From JALZKA01 sp963786495 (GTDB lineage: Bacteria; Actinomycetota; Thermoleophilia; Solirubrobacterales; 70-9): a stretch of DNA of 64,000 nt. A program made the position numbers and the translations under genes. How positions within the stretch are numbered: position 1 is the stretch's first letter; each line of letters begins with the position of its first letter. The stretch lies in NCBI GenBank assembly GCA_963786495.1, contig CAWAZL010000011.1, positions 62,001 through 126,000 on the forward strand. The letters run 5' to 3'. Positions 43,491 to 51,260 of this stretch are shown piece after piece. Under the pieces are notes generated by a model. That model was not told the DNA's origin. It made no database searches and saw only the letters and a program-made list of their open reading frames with translations.

Positions 43491-43604
43491 TTCACATCTC
43501 CCAGGCTTGTCGCCTGCTGGAATTGGCACCTCGCTCGGATCCGAAGATCTCCGTTGGTTGCCGGGGTTTCATAGGGCCAGTCCCTCCACCCCTCTGGATG
43601 CAGC
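43491..43604 (-). ncRNA. SAM-I (S-box) riboswitch aptamer
   Basis: The minus strand reads CATCCAGAGGGGTGGAGGGA, then CTGGCCCTATGAAACCCCGG and CAACC, a variable arm, GGTGCCAATTCCAGCAGG and GAGATG. These are the conserved S-box core elements in order: the kink-turn and pseudoknot GGCCC-UAUGAA, the CGGCAACC strand and GGUGCCAAUUCC. GCATC and GATGT close P1. It controls thrC and the genes after it. Confidence 0.95.
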
Positions 43605-43700
43605 GGTTATGTGCAAGGGATCGTACCAATGGACGGGGCGTCTCACAAGCGGGGTAATCTGGTCGAGCTATGCCCTGCGACGCGACACCCGAGCCGGCCG

Positions 43701-44711
43701 ATGCCGAGCCTTCCGAAGCCGAGACTACGTCGTCCTGCTCGCGGGTCGCTAGCCCCTGCTGCGACTGAGCAGCAGGAGCGCACCCCGCGCGTCGAGGTAA
43801 TCGACCGCGGCGGTTTCCGCTGGGTCAACATTGAGCGCCCCGGACAACTCGAGGCCGGCTGGCTCGAAGAGCATTTCGACTTCCACCCGCTCGACCTGGA
43901 AGACGTCCTCTCGCGCAACCAGCGCCCGAAGATCGACGAGTACCCCGACTACCTCTTCATCGTCCTCCACTTCCCCGTCTTCGACCGGGCCGTCGGCCGC
44001 CTGAACGCGGGCGAGCTCGACCTCTTCGTCGGCAAGGACTACGTCGTCACCATCCCGAACACTCCCCTTCAGCCTGTCGAGTACCTCTTCGAGCGCTGCC
44101 GCCAGAAGGAGGAGCTCCGCGAGCAGCTCTTCTCCAAGGGCTCCGGGCTCTTGCTCTACCGAATCGTCGACGACGGGTTCGACTATTGCTTCCCGATGCT
44201 CCGCAAGATCGGCAACAAGCTCGACGCAGTCGAGGACGAGATCTTCGAGGGCGCTGCCGAAGAGGTCGTTCGCGACATCTCAAACGTGAAGCAGGAGATC
44301 ATCAATTTCCGCAAGGTAATCCGTCCGCAGCGCGCCGTCCTACGCGACTTGGAGAACTCCAAGCAGCGGTTCCTCGCCCCACCCGAGGGCGAGGAGCTCG
44401 AGATCTACTTCGACGACATCGGCGACGCGCACGAGCGGATCTGGGACATGCTCGAGAACTACAAGGAGGTCGTCGAGGCGCTGGACGACACGAACGAGTC
44501 GGTCATCTCCCACCGCGTCAACGAGATCCTGCGCGTCCTCACTTCGATCAGCGTCATCGTGCTCCCGCTCACGCTCGTCGCATCGATCTGGGGCATGAAC
44601 GTCGGCGTGCCGGGCGAAGGCGACTCGGAGGACTTCTACGCGGTCGTCGCCGCGATGCTCGTGCTGCTCATAGTGATGCTGGCGTTCTTCAGGCGCCGCG
44701 GCTGGCTCTAG
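43701..44711 (+). CDS. corA: CorA-family magnesium/divalent-cation transporter
   Basis: An inner-membrane channel for Mg2+ and related ions. The ATG at 43701 is preferred to an earlier one at 43611 that lies over the riboswitch side. A soluble N-terminal domain (WVNIERPGQLEAGWLEEHFDF) and a long stalk helix lead to two C-terminal membrane helices. The selectivity motif is GMNVGVPG, after ISVIVLPLTLVASIW. It ends with the basic FFRRRGWL. Intact, and divergent from the thrC riboswitch. Confidence 0.93.
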   Translation: MPSLPKPRLRRPARGSLAPAATEQQERTPRVEVIDRGGFRWVNIERPGQLEAGWLEEHFDFHPLDLEDVLSRNQRPKIDEYPDYLFIVLHFPVFDRAVGRLNAGELDLFVGKDYVVTIPNTPLQPVEYLFERCRQKEELREQLFSKGSGLLLYRIVDDGFDYCFPMLRKIGNKLDAVEDEIFEGAAEEVVRDISNVKQEIINFRKVIRPQRAVLRDLENSKQRFLAPPEGEELEIYFDDIGDAHERIWDMLENYKEVVEALDDTNESVISHRVNEILRVLTSISVIVLPLTLVASIWGMNVGVPGEGDSEDFYAVVAAMLVLLIVMLAFFRRRGWL

Positions 44712-44733
44712 CTGCGCGCGGGCCCGTCGAAGA

Positions 44734-45066
44734 TCACTTCGACACGATCTCGCAGTTCTTTACGTCGTCGAACTGATCGACCGACGCCACGTCCCCGCCC
44801 TCCCCGCAGTTCACCTCGTCCGCCTCGCCATCGGCAGCGCGGACGTCATCGTCATCGAGGCCCGCGTCAAGCTCGTCCTCTCCCCTGCCGCCGATTGTCG
44901 TCACCCCGCTTCGTCCGCCCCGCCCCTTCCGAGCAGTCCTCGAGGCGGATCACGTCGTTCCCGTCCGACATCGACGATCACGGAATCGGCGTACTTGGCC
45001 GAATCCGGCTCCACTCCCAGCGCAATCACGACGCCAGCGAGGACCCTGCAGATCTCACGTCCCGAA
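44734..45066 (-). pseudogene. RTX-like calcium-binding protein remnant (frame-disrupted)
   Basis: The minus strand carries a broken small protein. A fragment with DSAKYADSVIVD, a second with DGNDVIRLEDCSEGAG and a third with IGGRGEDELDAGLDDDD, then ADEVNCGEGGDVASV and DDVKNCEIVSK before TGA at 44734. The Asp/Gly-rich repeat and the VxCGxGxD...NCE ending resemble the tail of RTX-type calcium-binding proteins common in Thermoleophilia. The frame is lost at least twice and no clear start or signal peptide is seen. It could be a decayed gene or one with indels. This accounts for most of the 425-bp gap after corA. Confidence 0.5.
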
Positions 45067-45136
45067 TGGTCGCATATTGGGGTAGGGTCGGCTCAGGAGA
45101 GTCGGCCCGCACGCGGGCCCAACGGGAGGAGCGTCA

Positions 45137-45532
45137 ATGAAGAAACCGAGTCCGGCTTTGGTGGTCGCGTGCTTGGCACTCGTCGTCGCCATGGCGGGAA
45201 CGTCGATCGCGGCGACCCAGATCGGCAAGAACGAAGTTGGAGCCAAGGAGTTCGGCAAAGTCACGCAGCGCACTGAGACCGATCTGGTCGATTCGCAGGT
45301 GGCTAACCATGGGCAGGCCGATGCCAAGTGCAACAAGGGAGAACAGCTCCTCGGAGGCGGCGCCTTGTTCGAAAGCGAGGACACGGGCGAGCCCGCAAAC
45401 TCGGATGACTACGCCGACGTGGACATCAACGGGCCGACGGGCAAGAACAGCTGGCGCGGTGGCGGTTACGTGGACGATTCTGAGACAACGGACTTCACGC
45501 TGATCGTCACGGCGTTCTGTCTGGCCAAGTAG
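45137..45532 (+). CDS. Small secreted protein with PSPALVVA-type leader
   Basis: 131 residues. MKKPSPALVVACLALVVAMAGTSIAAT is a Sec signal of the kind very frequent in Solirubrobacterales. A short linker (QIGKNEVGAKEFGKV) and a compact domain follow, with an early and a late Cys (ADAKCNKGEQLLGGG, LIVTAFCLAK) that could pair. The start is supported by GGGAGGAG. A GGCCCGC/GCGGGCC hairpin lies in the leader at 45104-45119. The function is unknown. Confidence 0.8.
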   Translation: MKKPSPALVVACLALVVAMAGTSIAATQIGKNEVGAKEFGKVTQRTETDLVDSQVANHGQADAKCNKGEQLLGGGALFESEDTGEPANSDDYADVDINGPTGKNSWRGGGYVDDSETTDFTLIVTAFCLAK

Positions 45533-45543
45533 CTGGCTTGAGA

Positions 45544-45569
45544 ACAGCCGCTCTTTAGGATGCGGCTGT
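45544..45569. terminator. Hairpin between the secreted-protein gene and the HIT gene
   Basis: ACAGCCGC (45544-45551) and GCGGCTGT (45562-45569) form an eight-base-pair stem with a ten-base loop, ending just before the GTG of the next gene. There is no T-run. It may be a weak terminator or may shield the downstream start. Confidence 0.4.
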
Positions 45570-46064
45570 GTGGCAACCCGCGACTACATCTGGGCGCCGT
45601 GGCGCCTCAAGTACGTGAAGGACGCTTCCAAGGACTCCGAGGACGAGTGCATCTTCTGCGCGAAGCCCGCGGAGGATGACGACGTCCAGAACCTGATCGT
45701 CTACCGCGGCGAGAGCTGCTTCGTGATCTTGAACCTCTACCCGTACACAAACGGGCACCTCATGATCGCCCCGTTCGAGCACGTGGGACGCATCCAGGAC
45801 ATCCCGGCCGAAACGACTGCCGAGATGATGGCCCTGTCTCAGCAGGCGATCTCGGTCCTGCAGGCGAAGTACGAGCCACACGGGTTCAACGTCGGCTTCA
45901 ACCAGGGGCGCGTCGCGGGCGCCGGGGTCGAGCATCACATCCACATGCATGTCGTCCCACGCTGGGGTGGCGACACCAACTTCATGCCTGTCCTCGCGGA
46001 CACACGCGTGATGCCGCAGACGCTCGAGCAGACCTACGAGGCGCTCAAGGGCGAGCTCGGTTGA
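45570..46064 (+). CDS. HIT-family nucleotide hydrolase/phosphorylase
   Basis: 164 residues, starting at GTG 45570. The N-terminal WAPWRLKYVKD and a Cys pair (CIFC) are followed by the histidine triad HHIHMHVVPRW and a C-terminal PQTLEQTYEAL. This resembles diadenosine-tetraphosphate phosphorylase-like HIT proteins of actinobacteria. Its stop overlaps the TTG start of the mutase gene (TTGA). Confidence 0.92.
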   Translation: MATRDYIWAPWRLKYVKDASKDSEDECIFCAKPAEDDDVQNLIVYRGESCFVILNLYPYTNGHLMIAPFEHVGRIQDIPAETTAEMMALSQQAISVLQAKYEPHGFNVGFNQGRVAGAGVEHHIHMHVVPRWGGDTNFMPVLADTRVMPQTLEQTYEALKGELG

Positions 46065-47434
46065 GCGCCGTCAAGCCGGAGATCTTCAAGGCCTACGACG
46101 TCCGGGGCCTCTACGGGGACGACATGGATGGCGAGACCGCCTACCTTGTGGGCCGGGGCTTCGCCCGCGTCCTTTCGGACTTGCGCGAGAAGCCCACCTC
46201 GGAGCTTCGCGTCGGCCTTGGCCGTGACATGCGGATTCAGGCTCCCGAGATGGCCGGCCGCCTGGCCGACGGCCTCATGGCCGAGGGGTGCGAGGTGCTC
46301 GACGCGGGGATGGTCGGCACCGAGATGCTCTATTTCCTCGTCGGCTCGCGCGAGCTCGACGGTGGGGCGATGGTCACCGCGTCGCACAATCCCAAGGCCT
46401 ATACGGGCGTGAAGCTGGTGCGCGAAGGGGCGCTCGCCTTGTCGGGCGACGCAGGGATCCAAGACATCCGCCGAAAGATCGAATCCGGGCTCCCCGACGC
46501 TCCGGGCGGCGGCTCCACCTCGGACGTCGACATCTACCCCGACTTCCAGGCCCATGCGATGAGCTTCATCGACCCCGAGCTCGTGAAGCCGCTGAAGGTT
46601 GTGCTCGACGGCGGCAACGGGATGGCCGGCCCGATGGCCGGGCCGCTGCTCGACCGCCTGCCCATCGAGTCGATCGAGACATACTGGAAGCCGGACGGAA
46701 ACTTTCCCGACCACGAGCCGAACCCCCTTCTGCCGGAGAACCGCCAGTTCGTGATCGACCGAGTCCTGTCCGAGGGCGCGGACCTCGGGATCGCGTGGGA
46801 CGGCGACGCGGACCGATGCTTCTTCATCGATAACGAGGGCGAGTTCGTCGACGGCGACTTCCTGACCGCGCTCCTAGCCAAGCAGGTCCTTCGCAAGGAG
46901 CCTGGCGCGACGATCCTCTACGACGTTCGCGCTTCCCGTGCGGTGCCCAACACCGTGACCGAGCTCGGTGGCACGCCCCAGATCAACCGTGTTGGTCACG
47001 CCTTCTTCAAGATCGCGATGCGCGAGCACGGCGGCGCCTTCGGCGGCGAGGTCTCCGGCCACTACTACTTCCAGGACTTCTACTCGGCGGACTCCGGCAC
47101 GGTGCCGGCGCTCCTCGTCCTCGAGCTTCTCTCGGTGGAAGGCAGGCCACTCTCCGAGCTCGTCGGCGAGCTTCGCTCCCGCTACTTCATCTCCGGCGAG
47201 ATCAACTCCACGGTGGCCGACACCGACGCGAAGATGAAGGAGATCGCTGCCAGCCATCCCGACGCCGAGGTCACGTGGCTGGACGGCGTCTCGGTCGACT
47301 ATGAGGACTGGCACTTCAACGTCCGGCCCTCCAACACCGAACCCTTGCTCCGCCTGAACCTGGAGTCGCTCATCTCACGTGAGGACATGGAGACGAAGCG
47401 CGATCAGATCCTGGCTCAGATCCGTGACGCCTGA
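46061..47434 (+). CDS. manB: Phosphomannomutase/phosphoglucomutase
   Basis: 457 residues. IFKAYDVRGLYGDD at the N-terminus, the phosphoserine loop MVTASHNPKAYTGVK, the metal loop WDGDADRCFF, the sugar-binding GEVSGHYYF and the C-terminal phosphate site RPSNTEPLLRLNLES mark the alpha-D-phosphohexomutase family. It supplies hexose-1-phosphate for cell-envelope sugars, which fits the sugar-nucleotide genes nearby. Intact. Confidence 0.94.
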   Translation: MSAVKPEIFKAYDVRGLYGDDMDGETAYLVGRGFARVLSDLREKPTSELRVGLGRDMRIQAPEMAGRLADGLMAEGCEVLDAGMVGTEMLYFLVGSRELDGGAMVTASHNPKAYTGVKLVREGALALSGDAGIQDIRRKIESGLPDAPGGGSTSDVDIYPDFQAHAMSFIDPELVKPLKVVLDGGNGMAGPMAGPLLDRLPIESIETYWKPDGNFPDHEPNPLLPENRQFVIDRVLSEGADLGIAWDGDADRCFFIDNEGEFVDGDFLTALLAKQVLRKEPGATILYDVRASRAVPNTVTELGGTPQINRVGHAFFKIAMREHGGAFGGEVSGHYYFQDFYSADSGTVPALLVLELLSVEGRPLSELVGELRSRYFISGEINSTVADTDAKMKEIAASHPDAEVTWLDGVSVDYEDWHFNVRPSNTEPLLRLNLESLISREDMETKRDQILAQIRDA

Positions 47435-48428
47435 GGAGGCACTGCAGCGCGCCCGCGAAGCGGGCATCCACACCCTCCGCATCCCCACGCCGTTCGCCGT
47501 CGGGCGCGTCAACTGCTTCCTGATCGAGGATGATCCGCTGACACTCGTCGACACGGGGCCCAATTCGGGAAAGGCGCTCGACGAGTTGCAGAACCAGCTG
47601 AAGGAGCTCGGGCACTCGATCGACGACATCGAGCTGGTGATCCTCACCCACCAGCACATCGACCATGTAGGGCTCGTCGAGATCATCGTCGAGCACTCGG
47701 GTGCGGAGGTCGCTGCGCTCGACAAGGCGGTTCGCCGCCTCGCCAACTTCTCAGAAGACACCGAGCTGGACGACCGCTTCTCGGCAGAGCTGATGCTCCG
47801 CAGCGGCATTCCCGAGAACGTCGTGGTTGCACTTCAGGGCGTCTCGCGAAGCTTCCGTGCCTGGGGCTCGCGCGCAATCGTTACCCGCCCCCTCGCTGAC
47901 GGGGAGACACTCGAGCTGCGCGATCGAAAGCTCGAGGTCTTTCACCGCGCCGGGCACAGCCCATCGGACACCGTCTTCTGGGACTCAGAGCGAAGAATCC
48001 TCCTGGCCGCCGACCATCTGATCGCCCACATCTCGTCGAATCCGCTGATTACCCGCCCGCTTGACGGCTCGAACGAGCGAACACAGGCGCTGGTGAGCTA
48101 TCGCGAGTCGCTTCTTGCGACCCGTGAGATGCCCGCCGAGATCGTCCTTCCTGGCCACGGCGAGCCGATCACCGATCACGTCACGCTCATCGACGAGCGG
48201 ATGCGGATGACCGAGCGGCGCAAGGAGAAGATCTGGAAGCTGATCGAAGAGAGGCCGCGAACCGGTCACGAGATCGCTCAGGACCTTTGGGGGAATGTCG
48301 CGGTGACCCAGGCCTTCCTGACCCTCTCCGAGGTGATCGGGCACGTCGACCTCCTGATGAACGAAGGGACGGTTTGCGAAGTCGAGGATGGGGACGTCGT
48401 GCGATACGCCGCCGTCTGCCACGATTGA
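47424..48428 (+). CDS. Metallo-beta-lactamase-fold hydrolase
   Basis: 334 residues from GTG 47424, overlapping the mutase stop by 11 bases. VNCFLIEDDPLTLVDTGPNS, the metal motif LTHQHIDHVG, the second His region HRAGHSPSDTVFW, DHLIAH and LPGHGEPI follow the MBL order. A C-terminal winged-helix-like part (IWKLIEERPRTGHEIAQDLWG) is typical of the LACTB2-like group. The substrate is unknown. Confidence 0.9.
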   Translation: MTPEEALQRAREAGIHTLRIPTPFAVGRVNCFLIEDDPLTLVDTGPNSGKALDELQNQLKELGHSIDDIELVILTHQHIDHVGLVEIIVEHSGAEVAALDKAVRRLANFSEDTELDDRFSAELMLRSGIPENVVVALQGVSRSFRAWGSRAIVTRPLADGETLELRDRKLEVFHRAGHSPSDTVFWDSERRILLAADHLIAHISSNPLITRPLDGSNERTQALVSYRESLLATREMPAEIVLPGHGEPITDHVTLIDERMRMTERRKEKIWKLIEERPRTGHEIAQDLWGNVAVTQAFLTLSEVIGHVDLLMNEGTVCEVEDGDVVRYAAVCHD

Positions 48429-48435
48429 GGCCCCC

Positions 48436-49458
48436 ATGGAGCCCTCGTCCCAACTATCGGACCAGGCTTCCGCTGAGAGTGCCCCCACCAACGGCGGTGC
48501 AAGGCGCCCTCAGAAGAAGCGGATGCTGGTCATCGTCAACCCGTACGCGACGACGGTCTCGGACCGCCTGAAGAACCTCGTGGTCTACGCGCTTCAGGGC
48601 CGCTACCAGGTCGAGGCGGTCATGACCGAGGCACAAAACCACGCAACCGAGATCGGCCGCGAGGCGATTGACGGCGGATACGACATCGTGGTCGCGTTCG
48701 GCGGCGACGGCACGCTCAACGAGGTCGCACACGGATTGGCCGGAACCGACGTGCCGGTCACGATGCTTCCCGGCGGCTCGACGAACGTCGTCTGCCGCAG
48801 CCTCGGGATCCCGGAAGACGTCGTCGACGCGACCGAGCATCTGCTGGGCCTCGCCGACAACTTTCAGCCCCGGAAGATCGACCTTGGGCTTGCGAGCGGG
48901 CGCCACTTCGTCTTCGCTTGCGGTGCCGGACTCGACGCGATGGTTGTCAAGCGCGTTGACGCCCACCCCAAGCTCAAGACCCGCTTCCGCGAGTGGTACT
49001 ACACCTACGCGGCAGTCACCGGCTTCAACCGCCACTACCTCATGGGCACGCCGGCGACGCTTCGCCTGCGCTCCGAGCAGGGCGAGGTAGAGGGCATCAC
49101 GACCGTCGCCCAGAACTCCGATCCCTTCACGTACTTCGGCAACCGCGAGGTCCGCGTCTGTGAGGACATCGCCATCGACAACGGCACGATGTCCGTCGCG
49201 GTGCTGAAGCGCGCCGCGCTTCGCGACATGCCGACGGTCATGGCGCGCTGCCTTTCTACCTCCGGCCGCTTTCGCGCGGTCGACCACAAGCAGATCGAAC
49301 ACTTCGCCGGGCTTCGCGAGGCGCGAGTCGACTCGCTCACCACCGACGCCGCCGGCAACACCGTCCCGTTCCCGGTTGAGGTCGACGGCGACTACATCGG
49401 CGACCACGAGTCGCTCGAGCTGGGCATCGCCCCGGCCGCTCTCACAATTGTCGCCTGA
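48436..49458 (+). CDS. Diacylglycerol/lipid kinase family protein
   Basis: The ATG at 48436 gives about 340 residues. KRMLVIVNPYATTVSDRL, the nucleotide motif VVAFGGDGTLNEVAHGL and PGGSTNVVCRSLG are diagnostic of DAGK-catalytic-domain lipid kinases. The C-terminal half has FACGAGLDAMVVKRVD and PVEVDGDYIGDHESLEL. It probably phosphorylates a membrane lipid. Intact and coupled to the next HIT gene. Confidence 0.92.
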   Translation: MEPSSQLSDQASAESAPTNGGARRPQKKRMLVIVNPYATTVSDRLKNLVVYALQGRYQVEAVMTEAQNHATEIGREAIDGGYDIVVAFGGDGTLNEVAHGLAGTDVPVTMLPGGSTNVVCRSLGIPEDVVDATEHLLGLADNFQPRKIDLGLASGRHFVFACGAGLDAMVVKRVDAHPKLKTRFREWYYTYAAVTGFNRHYLMGTPATLRLRSEQGEVEGITTVAQNSDPFTYFGNREVRVCEDIAIDNGTMSVAVLKRAALRDMPTVMARCLSTSGRFRAVDHKQIEHFAGLREARVDSLTTDAAGNTVPFPVEVDGDYIGDHESLELGIAPAALTIVA

Positions 49459-49873
49459 CGGCAAGGACTGCCTCTTCTGCCGGATCGTCGCGGGCGAGGA
49501 GCCCGCGCACGTCGTGCTCGATGACGACCTCTGCCTCGCCTTCCTCGACGTGCGCCCGCTCTTTCACGGCCACACGCTCTTGGTGCCTCGCGACCACCAC
49601 GAGACGCTCGCCGACCTGCCTCCTGAGCTGATCGAGCCCTTTTTCGAGCGTGCGCAGCGCCTCTCGATTGCCGTGCGCGACGCGATGGGCGCGCAGGGCT
49701 CGTTCGTCGCGATGAACAACGTCGTCTCGCAGTCGGTTCCGCACCTTCACTGCCACGTCGTCCCACGCGTGAAGAAGGACGGCCTGAAGGGGTTCTTCTG
49801 GCCGCGCACGAAGTACGAGTCGGATTCGCAAGCCGCCGGAGTGGCTAGCTCCATCCGCGACGCGCTGGCTTAA
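49448..49873 (+). CDS. HIT-family protein
   Basis: 141 residues from TTG 49448, overlapping the lipid-kinase stop by 11 bases. CLFCRIVAGEEPAHVV, the GHTLLVPRDHHETLADL segment and the triad HLHCHVVPR are typical of Hit-like nucleotide hydrolases. It is the second HIT protein within 4 kb; the sequences differ enough to suggest separate roles. Confidence 0.9.
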   Translation: MSPDGKDCLFCRIVAGEEPAHVVLDDDLCLAFLDVRPLFHGHTLLVPRDHHETLADLPPELIEPFFERAQRLSIAVRDAMGAQGSFVAMNNVVSQSVPHLHCHVVPRVKKDGLKGFFWPRTKYESDSQAAGVASSIRDALA

Positions 49874-49882
49874 ACTCCGCGC

Positions 49883-50344
49883 ATGCCATCCGAGAATGTC
49901 CAGCTTGTGGTCGACATATTCGGAGGCCGCCTGGTTCCCGGTTCCGGCGAGGATGTCGATCTCGTCGAGATAGTCGCTGATGAGGCGCTTCTCGAAGTTC
50001 ACCAGCGACTGTTTGATCCGAAGGCGCCGATCGAGTTCGACACGCCGTACGGAGGCCTCCTGGGCGGGATGGGCGGGCCTTTCTTTGGCGCGACCGGGTT
50101 CCACGAGGGCTGGGCCGAATGGCTTGGCCCATGGGAGTCGTACTCACTGCGGTCGGTTGAGGTCGTGGAGATTGAGAACCACGTCCTCCTTCTCGTTCGG
50201 GTCGTCGGAACGATGTCCGAGTCCGGCTTGGAGATCGACACACCGGCCGCTGCGGTCTACACGATCGAGAACGGGACCCTTGTCAGGCTCCGCCACTTCC
50301 TCGATCAGGATCAAGCGCGAGCGGCTGTCGGCCTGACCGCTTAG
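49883..50344 (+). CDS. SnoaL-like (NTF2-fold) protein
   Basis: 153 residues. The N-terminal MPSENVQLVVDIFGG, a central FHEGWAEWLGPWESYSLRSVEVVEI and the C-terminal AAAVYTIENGTLVRLRHFLD match the SnoaL-like polyketide-cyclase/NTF2 family. No catalytic residue can be assigned. Intact; its stop overlaps that of the convergent glycosyltransferase. Confidence 0.82.
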   Translation: MPSENVQLVVDIFGGRLVPGSGEDVDLVEIVADEALLEVHQRLFDPKAPIEFDTPYGGLLGGMGGPFFGATGFHEGWAEWLGPWESYSLRSVEVVEIENHVLLLVRVVGTMSESGLEIDTPAAAVYTIENGTLVRLRHFLDQDQARAAVGLTA

Positions 50345-51247
50345 GCGCTGTTCGAGCGGCGGTAGCCGATCGCGTGGGCGAACATTCCGAGCGCGTCGAC
50401 GCCCCGAAACGCCGCCTGCTCGAATCTGCGGCCCGCAAGATTCGCCCGCGATGTCCTTACCGCAGTGGACGAGCCCGGGAACCAGCGGCCAGGCCGGCGC
50501 GGTGCCCGGGTACCGCTCGTCCAGCCATCGCGCCCCCGCCGCGTAGCGGGCGATCGACCCCATCAGGTCCGGCAACGACTCGCGATGGAGGTGTGTGACG
50601 ACAGCGTCCGGCCGGCGCTCGATCCTCCACCCCGCTTCGGTCAGCCGGCGGCACAGGTCCACATCGCCTCCTGAGCGGATGCCTTCGGTGAAACCGCCGA
50701 GCTCATTGAAGACCGTTCGGCGGACGGCGAGATTTGCCGTCGCGGCGGCGTCCGCGGCGGTGTGAAGGCCCGCGTCCTGGTCGAGGAAGCCGCGGTCGGT
50801 GGCGTAGCGGGCGAGGAAGTGCGTCTGATCGCGGGATCCGAGGCAACCGTTCCGGCGAGAGCGCCAACGTCCTCTCCCGGCGACTGCGCAAGATAGGCAT
50901 CCAGAAGGTTGGGCTGCGGCACACAATCCGCGTCGGTGAACACGAGCCATCGCTCCCCCTCGTCGCCAGGGCAGGGTTTTCCCGGCTCTATCGCGAGTTT
51001 CTCTGCCCTCGCCGCTCGCAACCGCCGCGGCCCCGGCGTTCCGCGCGTAATAGGACGATCTCTCTTTGGTTGCGCGCACCACTCGCACGCCTGCGCCCTC
51101 GCGGTAGCACCCCTCCGCCGAGTTGTCTGCGACGACGATTTCATCGCCAGGCCCAAGCGCGAGCCGCGCGAGCGACTCCCCCAGCCGCTTGGCATCCGCC
51201 ACCCCGCCCGCGAACGGGACGACCACACTGATCGGCGGTCTCGCCAC
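50341..51247 (-). CDS. Family 2 glycosyltransferase (frameshifted)
   Basis: GT2 fold. ISVVVPFAGGVADAKRLGESL, DEIVVADNS and YYARNAGAAAV are followed by a stretch in another frame (about 50830-51010) encoding WLVFTDADCVPQPNLLDAYL, the DxD-type metal site. Then NLAVRRTVFNELGGFTEGIRSGGDVDLCRRL appears in the first frame, and a last frame change near 50450 leads to the true C-terminus ending at TAA 50341. It probably transfers a sugar to a cell-surface polymer. Confidence 0.87.
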
Positions 51248-51260
51248 GTTCGTGGAGCGT

